Shown here: piece by piece, positions 51,281 through 63,957 of the stretch
Numbering within the stretch: position 1 is the stretch's first letter
Layout of the letters: each line of letters starts with the position of its first letter
Assembly: GCA_013398295.1 (NCBI GenBank)
Contig: VZSF01000867.1
Location: 372,001-436,000, forward strand
Length of the DNA: 64,000 nt
Direction of reading: 5' to 3'
Origin: Chionis minor
Taxonomy: Eukaryota > Chordata > Aves > Charadriiformes > Chionididae
Program-made: the position numbers and the translations under genes
The notes under the pieces: generated by a model
What the model saw: the letters and a program-made list of their open reading frames with translations, nothing else
Databases searched by the model: none
What the model was told of the DNA's origin: nothing

Positions 51281-54200
51281 GTCAGACGAATCTCAGAATT
51301 TACCAGTCACAGGCCATTTAGAGATTATGAATAATTTATTGGCTTTAACACAACATAAGTAAGACTATCTTAGCTTTAAATAAGCTTGAAATTTAAAAAA
51401 AAAAAAAAGTTTTCTTTCTGGATCACTGGCAGTTCCTCATCAACTTGAAGAGCCTGGCAGCTAGTGAACGAAACTAATGTTATTCATTAGCTGTTTGGAA
51501 GGTTAAGTCAGTTTTAAAAACAGGATTACAGCTACTGGGTCACTTAGGCATAGCTGAAAATTTGATCTAAAATTAGATCTGTAAAATTAAAACTATATTC
51601 AAGAAAACAGAAAATGGGATTCAAACTTCTGGCTCCAGAAAGAAGAAAATCAATCCAGTTGACATTGCTGATGCTGCTTAATAGGAGCTTTGCATAACTT
51701 GACTGTGAACACACATGCATATGAGTATGCATTTTATCTTACGTTTCAGTCATGAAGAATAACTATGTGTTTTCTAGAAACAAATTCATGAATGAATGCA
51801 AAATATGCAGTTCTGCTTTTGCATAACCTGGGGAAATTTTGGCTTACATGGAACTGGAAATACAGGGTTACTGGAAAATGACACTAGCATCTGAGTTGGT
51901 GAATCCTTTTTGATCAGTCAGGTATCCAGAGATACTACTTACATACTAATTCCCGGTATCATAAAAAAAGTCAAGATGTTTAGGAATAGTTTATCTGAAT
52001 GACACAGATTTCTAACATTCTAAGGTAGATTTACTAATAATTGTAATTTGATCCCTCCTAAGCACTGTATACCGGCAACAAAATTATTCTCTACAGAAGG
52101 ATTTTTCTAAAGTGTGTGAATAGATTGTGGTGGAAAGTGATATTTTAGGAGGGCTATGATCTTTGTTTATTTCCATACAGCTTTGGAAGGCCATTGGAGG
52201 TGTGTGTTATCTTAGTGAAATAAGATTACTCTTATAAAAAAATCAAGTTTTTACCATCAGCAAGATGGAATTTTATTTTTAAACAGTCATGAACAAAAGG
52301 AGTGCCAATTTTTCTCAGAAAAAAGCTTGGGTCAAGGTGTGCTGCAATTAATTCTGTTTTTCCAAGTAGCCTATGAGAACCCCAGATCTGGTTCTTCATG
52401 TCTTCATTGTTTCTAGAAGACCCAGTTAGAAGTTATCTCCTGAGACTCAGAATACTTCCCCATATATAAGTATTTTCTATAGAATTAAATAATATTTCAT
52501 TGACTCTCACATTAACCTTGTAAAAGCAGAACTGTAATGATTATTTGACGAGTCATTAATTTTTCAGGAGCAATGGACCAAATTCATGTTTTCTCTATCA
52601 CAATGTAAAAGTTGATTTGAGACCATTTTGTTCTTTATAAAATACATAAAAAATTACACAAAAATAATACTTTTGATGTTATTAAATTTACCTGCACCAT
52701 ACTCATTTGTTGTTTATTTGCATTCAGTTCTAAAGGAAAGGCAGGGATTAGTCAGGCAGCAGGAGTTAAGTGCATCCTGCAAATCCTGAGGAAGTGTACT
52801 GACTTGTAACAACCACACAAGTTGTCCTACTGTAGAGTAAGGGTGGGCTGTGCATTTAAAGAGGCATAGGCCAAGAAAGACACTGGTAACTAAATTTAGT
52901 TGTGATTTCTTAAAACTATTCAAATTATCATGTGTAGAACTGAAAAGGTCTACAGGACAACAGGGAAAAATACTGTAATTTCCAATTCAAACTTGTACAG
53001 AATGCCAAATCCCAGTGAATTCCAGCTGCAGCTTTTTTGTCTTGTATCAAATTCTTATATGAAAATTTGGGATGCCACTCTTGATTGGATAATTACCAGT
53101 CTTATATAACTCCATTTTTCTGTAACAAAATAATCAGACCACAGCAAACGCAAAGTATGATGAGGGAATATTTGTATAAATAATTTTCTAGAGTTTTTCT
53201 CTTGTGTAGCTCTTCAAAACTTTGCCTTTTAGTTCAATAAAATGTTTGTGAATCCTAAAAAGCTTATTGAATGATTATCCATCTAAAGCAGCAAAACTCT
53301 AGGAAATTAGAGATGAGACAAAAATGAAATGAGGGGAGAGATAGCAAAGTTGTGAAAATACTTAATTTATGAAGAATACATGTAAAGAAGCCAGAACTTG
53401 TTTATTAACCAAAACAAGGTAGAGATTGAGCGTATGTTTCTATTCTGAGGAAAAATTTCAACAGATCTACTCCTTTAAAAAACAAACAAACAAACAAAAC
53501 CACCAAAAAAACCTTACCAAACAAAACATTTTGGGTGAAACTCATTGTAGTGTTATGCATATTGCAATGTTGGTTCTCATCCCAGAGAAGTTTCTTAGCC
53601 AAATTTACAGATCTTGGACCTTACCAATGCTAGTAAAGGATGCCTTTTTTAAGTAACATTTGAATCTGTACTACAAATGTACTATAATCTCAGTTTTGCT
53701 CCTTTTTTCTCTTCTCTGTGGTCTGCAAAATACACAGTAACTTTTGAGCAGATCCGTTGTGTTAGGCTTCACCAAGCAAATTGCACTATAATAGCATCTA
53801 TTTGATCTTTCAGTACCTAAAAACTGCCTAGAGGCTACATGTTTCACTTCATTTCATTGGATCAAAGAGAGGGAAGTCTAGGATTTTCAAAGCACATCCA
53901 GACTCCAAGTGGTGAAAAGTGCTCTTTTGATTTCAACCATCCAGAACAAGCAGCGCAGATTTAGTATGAACCCCATTAGTCACTGCACTCTCTTCCATTT
54001 AAGAGTGAATGATTTTTTCCAAAGTAGCATGGTTATAAATTGGTCACAGACGGTTCACTAGTATACTCTGTAGATGTTTAACAAGGTTCATATAAATACA
54101 GGTTCAAACAGATTTCATTTTAATTACATCCTGGTTTTATACACAAACTTTTCCTAGTGAACAAAGAGACTTCAGTGAGAGAAAGAAGTATTCATGATGT

Positions 54201-55839
54201 GCTCTCTTCCTGATGCTGTTAATTTGAGACACTCATTTGTGATCTTCAACCCAGTAAAATCCAACTTGAATATTATCATGGAACACTGTTTTGCAATAGC
54301 AGTCGTAGAAATTATCCTCTTTCCTCTAGAGTTCATGCATGTCTTTAGAAATCATGCCTGGGAGAGCTTTAACAACTGTGGCAACTCTAGGAACAGTCAT
54401 ATTTGAACCTGAATCTGAAAGAAAAGAGGCCTTTTCAACCCTATATCATTTTTTTGAATGAGAAGCCTTAAGATGCCTAAAAGAAGAATGTAAGAAAACA
54501 GAATGTAGAAAGTGGAGTTTCTTCTGTTTTACTCCAACCTTCTAAGAAATTTTTAAATTTAATGGGTGAATTTTTAGTGCTAAACTGCTACGGTGATTTT
54601 CGAACTATAACAATATTTTGAACTGTAACTGTTTAGTGAAAAGTTCAGCCACCAGTATTGGTTTTAGATTCTAGGATAAATGAATGTTCAGATGCCTTCC
54701 TTCATGAGTCCTTTAAAAAACTGAACAAATCATGAGAAATTAAACTCCAGGAAGCTACTCTGTTTTGTTAGAAATATGACCGGATGACCTAATGTATCTC
54801 TAATCCCAGCACAATTACATCTACTGCTCTTCATCTTTGCAGACATTCAGTTGACCCTTTACAGTTACTGTATCATGCACTACTTTTTAGCTGCTTAAAC
54901 TGCATAATACCCAAAACTGACCAATAGATTTTAGGGGAAAAAAAATCCAATAGATTTTTATCTGAGAGTTCAAGAAACTATTAATACAACATTGTAAACA
55001 TCAATAGGCTTTCATTCAAATCAATCTGAAATAATGGCTGACATTTTGGGTTTTTTGCTTTGAGTATTAACAAAGGCGCATCTTTGAGACAGTTGTTTTG
55101 AGCTGCATGCTATATTTCCTTTATAAGTTTAACCTATTTCTGTTCAACAGGTATTTGGAGCACACATTCAGTATAACCCTTACGACAATATACTTTGGAA
55201 AATGAGTCATGTATAAGAAAAGTAAGAGAATTTTGCATATGTAATTAGATTGAATTAAATAGCTGTCAGAAGAGGATAATTTCCAGAAACTGAGTAGTAG
55301 CACCTGCACATCTGAACAACTACTCTTCATCCTATGAATTTCTCAAGAGTCTGATCTAGTTCAGTCATTTAGCAAATGAGTTAATCACTCAGCCATTCCT
55401 ACTGGTTTTACAAGAGATGATGACTTGAATGACCTCAACTATGTAGCTAGAGCAACATCTCATTAGCAACTTGTTTCTTTATGAACTGTGTTCCCTTTGC
55501 TTCCTTTTAATCCATCACTCCAACATTCTGAATTCTCTAGGAATTAAAAGCTGCTGGTGAACAATCATAAAAAATATATTTAAATAAAATATTCATTTTT
55601 AAAAAAATAAATCTGTGCTTCACTATCCTTACATTTCATCTTAGCTGACTGTCCCTGAAGTGCAGCTATGGTACCATGTAATTTGTAGACACAAGGTAGC
55701 CTCTAGTTCAAGCATGAAATTCAGATAAAATCTGCCCCTGTTCTTTGCTAGTTTCATGTATGCTCAGCTCTGTTTCTCTTGAGCCAGTACATATCCATTT
55801 GCACAGCTGAACATTGTATTATATACTTGCTGGACGTTC
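51281..55839. other. AT-rich non-coding stretch, nothing gene-like
   Basis: Contains an (AAAC)n stretch near 53481-53500, a repeated CCAATAGATTTT at 54921-54932 and 54947-54958, and very AT-rich sequence at 55569-55611. No gene or transposon recognised. Confidence 0.5.
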
Positions 55840-55935
55840 ATATATAATAAAATGTCCCCATAAGGTAGGTAAGCAGATGTTAAAGCTCTAAGCAGGCTAA
55901 ATAATTTATGGATGCCCTCGTCTGAGCTTCAGACC
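55840..55935 (-). mobile_element. Possible MIR-type SINE relic
   Basis: The plus strand 'ccccataaggtaggtaagca' followed by 'agatgttaaagctctaagc' and 'ggctaaataatttatgg' resembles antisense MIR (ccctatgaggtaggta, agatgaggaaactgaggc, gttaaataacttgcc). Weak, judged by eye. Confidence 0.4.
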
Positions 55936-56584
55936 AGTTTGGGGGGTTTTTCCTAGATGCTCATAGTAACTTACTTCAAGGTTTTAAAAGTCTGGGAGGT
56001 AATGTGGAACTTCAGTATTCATTCTTTGCAGACTGCCTGGCTTAACCTAAAATGCTACTGGCATTTTTTCCTGGCATAGACTAAGTAATTTGTTTCTTCC
56101 CCATACTGCACCCAAAAGATGAACACTGGAATAAAAATAATGTTGTGTTTTTTCTGATGGTATCTGGGACACCTTTCTTGACCTTTGTTTTCCAATTGTT
56201 TCACCAGCTAAATATGTGTTATGGCAGCCTGCCTTTACTAAAGTAACCATATACCAAAAGCTTTAAAGGTTAAAAGAACCACAGCAGGGGGGAGGAAGAT
56301 AATATTGGATTTCAAGAAAACGAGTGTGAAAGGTAATATCTCTCTCTTTATCGCACTTTGGTCTCATGTTAAATGAAAGCAGATGTACTCTCATAGTCCA
56401 ATCTGAAGATCAGTTAGGTCAGTAGGGTCTTTGCTATTTTCTGTGAGCTTTTGTTTATAGTCTCTGAATTAGACTGTCTCTAATGGACTAAGCCTAGGGA
56501 CTTGGAAAAATTTTGGATCAAGGAATTAGCAAATACATTTTATAGCACAAATTACAAACAAATTGTGAAATTATTTAACTATCC

Positions 56585-56639
56585 AGCCCCATAGTTGTGC
56601 AGCAATTTAAGCAAGTACTCTTACCATCACTATGGGGCT
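56585..56639. repeat. 11-bp perfect inverted repeat
   Basis: AGCCCCATAGT (56585-56595) pairs exactly with ACTATGGGGCT (56629-56639) across a 33-base spacer. Flanking bases do not extend the arms. Could be a remnant of a small DNA transposon end pair or chance. Confidence 0.9.
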
Positions 56640-58143
56640 CAGCCAGCAACCACTAAGGCTATGTGGGTTTGCTTCTCCTCCAGGTCTTAGATCCCAATAT
56701 CTCCTTCAAACATTCTGAACTACACTAATGATAGATTACCTCATATCTAAAAAGTTTATATTGTAATTAGAGTTAAGGTCTGTGACAGGTGGGTTGTCCC
56801 ACAAACTAATGTGATACAATATTGAACTTTACACACTTTTTTATAATCATAATGCATTTGATTACCTGAAAGAATTATCTTTTCAGTATCGTCTGATTAG
56901 CCAAGATAGTGACAAGTCAGCAGCTTTTAAGTCTTTATGGTACTTTATTTGACTACTTTATTTTGGTCTCCTGGGCAAAGGGTTCTTGTGTTCTGGAGAA
57001 ATGATGTGTTTCTATATGGGCTTCTCAATATATTCAACTGTAAGCTTGCTATCTATCCTTTCCTTCTCTTTTCAAGGCTATCACTCCTTTAGTCTTACAG
57101 AAGTTCCCATTAGGTACATTTAAGAGATTATAATTTTGGATTTTTAAATCAATACAGATGAGGATCTCAAACAAATCTTAGAAAACAGCAATAGAAGGAA
57201 GGGGGTCCAGAAGATTGCACGTCACATATACCTGGGAAACAGTGATAACTGGAGGCAGGATTAGAAAAGAAGAATGGTATAGTCAAAGTTTCAGCTAACA
57301 GCAAATATTTCCAGCACTGAAAATCTGAAAGAGGAAGCGACACTACACAGTATGAGCCAGTGACAGAGATTTATTTTTTTTTAGGCATTGCGATTCATAA
57401 TTTATAGAACAAATCTTGATAAAAGATTCACGTGTTTGCAAAGATCAATTTGAACTTTGTATTATCTCACAAAATAAGTTTAGTTTTGATTTTATTGAAT
57501 TTCATTCAGTATATGAGGATTATATTTTTGTTATAATTACTTATATAGATTGATCATACACAGTTTTCAATAAACATTTGATTCTCAACTTGATTTACTT
57601 AATTGCATTTAGTCAGGTATATTACTTGGAATTGCTTTAGTTATCCCAATGCTGATAATCCTTTTCCAGTGAAAATGTTTGTGAGTAGTAACATGAGATA
57701 TCTGACAGTCATTTTCCATTATAACATGTGAAAGTAGAGCTCAACTACATGTTTTCCACAAGACTGATTAGCGATAAGGTCTGAGTTATATGTGTATGCT
57801 GATAAGAGTGCTAAATACTCCTCTGAAACACAGAGTGACTCCCAGGACTGATACATACAACATTAAAAAAACCCCAGCCTTTCAACAATATTTTATTTTC
57901 ATTTGACAAATAATCTGCATCAAAGAAAATGCAAGCTGATTTTACATAAGTTCCTTACGTTTAGAATATAATTTGACAATAGCTTGGAGTTTGGAAAGAG
58001 AGAAAAGTTTTGAAATCTTTTATCTTAAGAAATTAGTGCAACAAAAGTGAAGCCAGGTATAATGACTGTATGTGTAGGAAACTCAGCATGAGCATATTTA
58101 TTACAGAAAAATGGATGCACAGAGAAGGTTTGCTCTTGTTTCA

Positions 58144-58166
58144 AAGCTGGCCATGAAAGCCAGCTT
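58144..58166. repeat. 8-bp-stem hairpin, 7-base loop
   Basis: AAGCTGGC (58144-58151), loop catgaaa, GCCAGCTT (58159-58166). The stem does not extend, so it is too short for a microRNA precursor. Confidence 0.9.
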
Positions 58167-58837
58167 CTTGATGGAGCGTGATGGGTACATGAAAGGTAAA
58201 TTCCAATACCACAATATGCAGTTTTGTTGCATTTAAGATATATTCATTGGCTCTCAAAATTATGACTATGAGCTAAAAAATCTGTTTAAAAATTAACGTA
58301 ATTTTAAATCTAAGAGCTAACTGAATATTATCACAATGTAGACCTGTATATAAATGAGTATAAGCATGATGAAAGGATAAATACACAACCCAGCCATATA
58401 TTAGATGTTTTAATGTTAATTGTTTAATAACTGATTTACACACTTTCCGTCTAGATAGCAAGATAGAAGTAATACTTTTGTATGTTTATTATAAGCATTG
58501 CATCCTTACCAGCATCCCACAAAGCAAAAGAAACTGTAAATATTTTTTTTTTACAAAATTGCAAGTGCAGATTAACAGGTTGCTTACAGAATTAGCACCC
58601 AGGTTGTTTCATGAGTGTATAAATGATGAACGTTTCTGCTCTGATAAAAACACATAAATGATACATTGGAGTAATCTTATGTCATAAATCTACCCATTCA
58701 TTTTATGGGTGCAACCTGGTTTCACTTCCAGCATTCAGCATATGTACCATTGTTGACATTCAAAATACTCAGTCACAAAAGTTACAGAAAATATTAGATG
58801 TGTTTAAAAAGTATATTAACTTTGTCTTTCCTAATTT

Positions 58838-58970
58838 TTGAGGCTTTGAGCACCCTGGTCTGGTAAGAGGTGTCCTTGCCCATGGCAGGGGGTTGGAACT
58901 AGATGATCTTTAAGGTCCCTCCCAACTTAAAACGTTCTATGATTTTATGATTCTATGATTCTATGATTCT
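58838..58970 (+). mobile_element. CR1 LINE 3' stub with octamer tail
   Basis: Only the last ~130 bases of a CR1 remain. 'gtgtccttgcccatggcagg' and 'ggttggaactagatgatctt' are the standard CR1 3' UTR, followed by 'aaggtccctcccaac'. The element ends in about 4.5 copies of the 8-base tail TTCTATGA (58935-58970, one copy with C to T). This extreme 5' truncation is typical of CR1 insertions. It is the reverse orientation to the 11-kb copy. Confidence 0.97.
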
Positions 58971-60104
58971 CTATTTTAATTCCTTTCTTGACTATTTACC
59001 AAAGGGTACCGTCTACATATCTTACAGTAATTACAATAGATAAGTGGTTTCAGGATCTTTGCAGCTTCAGGAGTGTGTTCCCTTTAATATTAAAGTGGGA
59101 AACACCAATGTGCACTGTACATCACTGTGCCATATTATATTACTATTACAGTGCCATTGCCATCCTTCAGTAGTATAGGCCTCATAAGTCATAGAAACAT
59201 CCCAAATGTCCAGAAAATGTTCACAGGAGTGCAGTATTAGACAAAGATCTCTTGCAGTCTACATTATGAATTGCAAGGGCTAAATAATGTCCATTGATGA
59301 TGGCTCACTTAATAGATATTAAACCTCTGCTGAGATTAAGTTTGTGTCTCCCAGGACAAGGAAAAACATCTTATAAATATTCCACTTTTCTTAAGGACTT
59401 GCTCCAAGCTACAAAATATTCAGGTTTGAACCAAAAGGATGCAGTTTGGCTTCAAGAAATATTTAAGTATTTTTACTTTACTAAACCATCTTGTAGTTTT
59501 CAAAGTCAGAAGGGAAAATGTGTGATAAAGTTTACTTTATAATTTAGATCCATTATCTAGAGACCTGTGATACTGGTTTATTGAGAAATATATGTTATCC
59601 AAACAGACATGTGTACTCCGAAGTTCTTTTTCTCACCCACATCAGTTTCTAGGGGTCTATAAACTTTAATTTTTAAAGCCTCAACCACAGACGCTGTTAT
59701 TAGCAATAAGTACTTTACTCTTTCAAGTTTAAGATGTCTGGTTTATAATTTATTTACAGATCTCGCATTCTTGGCAAAATACAATGATTGATATTACATT
59801 GTTAAATGTCCATTAATGTTAAGATGACTTTCCAGATTTTTTTATTGTTTGTTATTATTATATGAAACAATATCCCACTGGTAACATGAATACAAATAAG
59901 TCAGAGAGAGATAGCTTGAGGAGTGTGAACATTTCCCAGTCAAATCATTTAAATGAGCAATTTCTAGGGTTTTCTTTGAGAAAGCATCCAGATGTCACTT
60001 ACACTTTTAATGTTTCTCTGTCACATTTGCCCCAAAATTAAAGGAAAGTCCTAGCATTACAGTGTTACCTTGGGCTGAGAATTAACATTCCATTCAAATT
60101 TTGC
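58971..60104. other. AT-rich non-coding stretch, nothing recognised
   Basis: No gene or repeat recognised. An 82-codon plus frame at 59294-59542 has no domain. Confidence 0.5.
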
Positions 60105-60205
60105 TTCGTGTGTGGTCCTGGACAAACCAGTTAGTCTCCACTTGTCACCTGTAACTCAACTTCTCATCAGGTTAGGATTGTAAGAGGCATGGAAATAAAG
60201 AACTT
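60105..60205 (+). mobile_element. Probable MIR-type SINE relic
   Basis: 'cgtgtgtggtcctggacaaa', 'ccagttagtctccact', 'acctgtaactcaacttctca' and 'tcaggttaggattgtaagag' are collinear with sense MIR (tgtgtgaccttgggcaagtc, acttaacctctctg, a tttcctcatctg region, and agggttgttgtgagg). Low identity but right order. Confidence 0.5.
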
Positions 60206-63200
60206 AGGTACCAAAGTTTTTTAAAAAATAAACATATAAAAGCATTTGCTGGAAAACTTCACAGTTCCATCGTTGCACTGGGCAATTTGTACCACACAGC
60301 CCTTTGTGTTTTTAAACAAAGCCAAATGGCAGAGCTCAACTGAGACTGGAAAAATCTCTGCTATGGACTGTAATCCATCATCCCTGAGAGAGGTAAGAGA
60401 AAAAACCTCAGCCCCACAATTGTCATCACATCATTTCCTATCCTTCGATACCTTTGGCAAAGCTGGGGCCATGTGAAAACACTTATGCAGGCCACTGGTC
60501 TCTCTTAACTTGCCCCAATCTCATGACCCTAATACAAGTCAGATTTTGAGATTCAAGAGATCATTATTTCTACTTTCTATGTCATATTATTCATACAGTT
60601 TTATTACGTAGGTATATGTCTGTAGTGTTTTACTTTCTCAGTAACACCTACATTTCAGCAAGGACTACATTTACCTGTATAAACTCTAAAAGTTTACAGA
60701 CTAGGTAACAAACAAATTGCATATTGGTTTTTTTTTTTACAAAACTATTGATTCTCCTTCTGCTAAACACCTGTTGGGAGGTCTTGAAGCTCTTTTTTTT
60801 CTACTTTGATTGAGATTGTACATCACTGTAAGTAAGAATTATATTGTTTACTAATAAGCACCATGAAAAAATCTGTGGATAAAAATTATTTTGTCAAGAG
60901 GATATTTAGGGAAGAATACAGACAAACCTTAACCACCATTTCTGTTACACATCTTGCGTGTCTCTGGGTGAATTTGCATGTCCTTTTTCTCTTTGTTTAT
61001 AAGTTAGTTTTACATGGAAAATGCTTACACTAGGGGACATGTATATAAATTATGCTGCTTATATTTTGGCTTTCTGTAAACACAAAAATTACTCCTGGAG
61101 TAAGTAATTCCACTCCAGAATACACAATGCAGATACATTGCATGCAAGAATGTTGCTTATTAAATTAACATTAAAGGCAATTATCTCTGGTATTTCTCTG
61201 AAGATTTTGAAACACAATGTAATAATAGCTTATCTTATTTGTTAAATTCAGTGTGGCCCACTTAATCTGACAGTGTAAAGAACAAAAATGAACAATTTAT
61301 GTGAAAAAAAATAGTTCTCCTTCTTCTCAGAGGAACCTTTCTGTCACATCCTGATTGCATTTGAACATGTCTTCATGCTAGGAAGTGTTAGCTGAAATGT
61401 CCTGGAAATTTGGTGCAAGAAAGCTGGAATAGGCTTACTGTCAGCTAACAGGATTTATTGAAGGTTGGAAGCAAGTCTCCTCCCTTCTTTCCAGTATTTT
61501 CAAATATGTTTCTAATTAAATTCATTTTAATCTTAATCAAGAAAATATACATTGAGTTGTGAGAATGCAGATTGCTGTGGCGTATTTTGTAAGAAGCAAG
61601 AAAGATATGTATGGCTGTATATGGCCTTGGCAGTTCAGGGAGACACCTGGCAGGGCTTCCTACTGCTTTGTAAAAGTGTATTTTTGAATAGGCATCTGCT
61701 CTGTGCCTTTACTCTGATTTACTTTGGAGATGAAGTACTGGCCAGCATGTGGGTAGGGTAGCTGGTGTGCCTGATGTTGTAGACTTGATGCCCTAAGGCT
61801 GCATGTGGAAGGGGAAAGATGAGAAGGAAGTCTCCTCAACCCTTTCCACTAACAAGAGAGGGGGAAAAAGTGTTCTGGGTTGGTGGGACGAATCAATGGT
61901 TACGCTGTGTTTTGCTGTGTGTTGTGTTTCTTTTGGATTAGTTGTAAGGCTTCTTTTTCTTTTTCTTTTTTTTGATGTTAATATAGTTCACTTATAAATT
62001 CAGACTCTCTTCAGCCTCCAAATATGTATGCACTGTGCAAACTCTTCTTCTGGCCAGAAAACTGGAGAAGTATTAGATAACTTGGATGCGTGTCTTCAGA
62101 TCAAAATCAGCCGAGGGATGTGAATGCATAGGAAGATTGAAGCAAGTTATTTATTCATTAGAAGTCAAGGAAAAGCAACAGGAATAGTTCTTAAACCAAA
62201 TCATTTAAGGGCAAATTTTGTATGTTTCCCAGGGACCTTTATGCTTATAAATAATTCATGCCCTTCTATGTCTATAATGTTTTTGATTTTTTTTCTCTGA
62301 AAATGTTTTTATGACCAGGTCACATGGTCAGAGTTATCCTTTAATGTCCTTTAATGTATTTTTTCACTTTATCATTTTTCCATTTTGCTGAGGAATACAT
62401 TAGCCTTTGCTTCTTACCCTTGAAACATCTACTTTAACAGCAGGCTTTGAAGAGAAAATGAATAATGAAACACTAGTTGCATCACAGATAGTTGGGGGAG
62501 AAAATTTACCTAAAAGATTAAAAATATCCAGGAAAAAACTTGTCTCTTCTGGCTTACATGTAATTCTTAAAATGCCAACTGTGTTAAATTTATGTATTAA
62601 AACCAGACTTTAGGTTTCTTCTAAACATTCAAATATCATGTCTTTTTTTTTTTTTTTTTTTAATGAGTGTTTGTGTCAGGCTGCTAGGAAAGGAATTATA
62701 GATTTGAGAATATAACAGGACTGTTTAGTGTTACAGTGGCCACCAAATAAGACCCCTGAAGATCCTTCCTGTTTTTCTATATGGTTAAGCTTCAATAGCG
62801 CTTAACCCTTCCAGTAAGTGAGACATCTCAGATCATTCATATTTCTGTGGATTCAGGCTTGTAAAACTGTTCTTAAAAAGTCTCTCCCGTGTCTGAATTT
62901 TGGACATATTTGTTATCCTATGTAACAGGACACAAATTTCCCCTGAAATCAACGTGAAGTTTTCACAAGGAAGCTTCAAAGTCAGGGATCCATAATAGCA
63001 CATTCCAAAACCAAAATTCAAAACCATTCCAAAAATATGTGTCCAAATCAAATCAAACACTTTAACTTTTCAGGCTACTAAAGTTTTGAAAACAGATCAA
63101 AATCTTTATTCCAGACATTTTTCTGGGACAAGACTCCTATTGACATTGAAGGATGCCTTAGTGATGACTTCGTTGGTCCCTCCAGAAAGCGGGGCGATTC

Positions 63201-63553
63201 AGAGGAATTGGAAGCATTCCCTTTTATGTATTCATATATATGCATTTATTTATTTATTTAAGCAGTGCTGCCTTTTCAACCTCAGGAGAGTTTTCGTATA
63301 TTAATTGCCTCTGTGCTTAGATGCCTCCAATTATTAACCTGCAGGTGTCTCTAATCACTGTATATTCCCATTGGGTTTAGTTTGAGGGCTATTAGCTATG
63401 GTGGTTAAATACAACACACATTATGTGGTTTTTGTTTACTGTTTTATGTCTGAATTTGGCCTCAAAGACTCCAGAAAACAGTCGTCAGTAATCACTTCTT
63501 TTCATTAACTGCAGTGCCTTGGATCACATTTTCCTCCTTCACTTCTTTCTCAG
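60206..63553. other. AT-rich non-coding stretch, nothing gene-like
   Basis: Contains a 19-T tract at 62643-62661, a TCCTTTAATG direct duplication at 62337-62356 and a TTTA-type run near 63244-63260. Short frames lack domains. Confidence 0.5.
62643..62661 (+). repeat. Poly(T) tract, 19 T
   Basis: Uninterrupted run of 19 thymines. Confidence 0.95.
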
Positions 63554-63571
63554 GGAGAATATTTAAAGACG
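63554..63571 (+). CDS. Candidate 18-nt in-frame microexon
   Basis: A strong pyrimidine tract and acceptor ('tcctccttcacttctttctcag', about 63532-63553) is followed by only 18 bases, then a consensus donor 'gtaagt' at 63572-63577. Read in phase 0 the segment encodes Gly-Glu-Tyr-Leu-Lys-Thr with no stop. Its length is a multiple of three, as in the neural microexons known in vertebrates. The next exon-like signal lies about 390 bases downstream on the same strand, which fits a microexon placed just before a constitutive exon. Good splice motifs this close together can occur by chance in 64 kb, and I recognise no gene from the peptide. This is inference from splice signals only. Confidence 0.25.
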
Positions 63572-63957
63572 GTAAGTAGGCTAAAGCAAGAAGAGTTTTC
63601 CAAACACTATTCCACAGAATTGAACTTAGAACACAGTTCAGCCATTCAACACTTCTGCTATCCAAACCCATAAAAATCCCACTTGGGAAACACACATATT
63701 TTTGCTAAAACTGCAGAGCTGGGATATTTGAATATATAAGGAAGCAGTGGACTCTCTCTTCATTTGTATGGGGTTATCATGGCTTACTCAGCAGTAAAAT
63801 TGTATCTAATTATGTTGGTACTAGACTGAATCTCTTTTAATTGATTAATTATAATTCACATGTAGATTAACAGCTTTTAAAGGTCAAAACCTTTCAAATT
63901 GCACTGAGTACTTGTTTATCTCTCTCTGTGCTGTGTAAACCTGGTATTCTATTGCAG

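Larger units (their letters stand above)
55936..58837. other. AT-rich non-coding stretch with two inverted repeats
   Basis: Inverted repeats lie at 56585-56639 and 58144-58166 (listed separately). 58107-58195 is an 89-base segment bounded by 'ttattacag' and 'gtaaat', open in one frame. No known gene was recognised. Confidence 0.5.

Noticed and set aside
58144..58166. Hairpin considered as a microRNA precursor
   Set aside because: The stem is only 8 bp and does not extend. Precursors need roughly 22 or more paired bases per arm.
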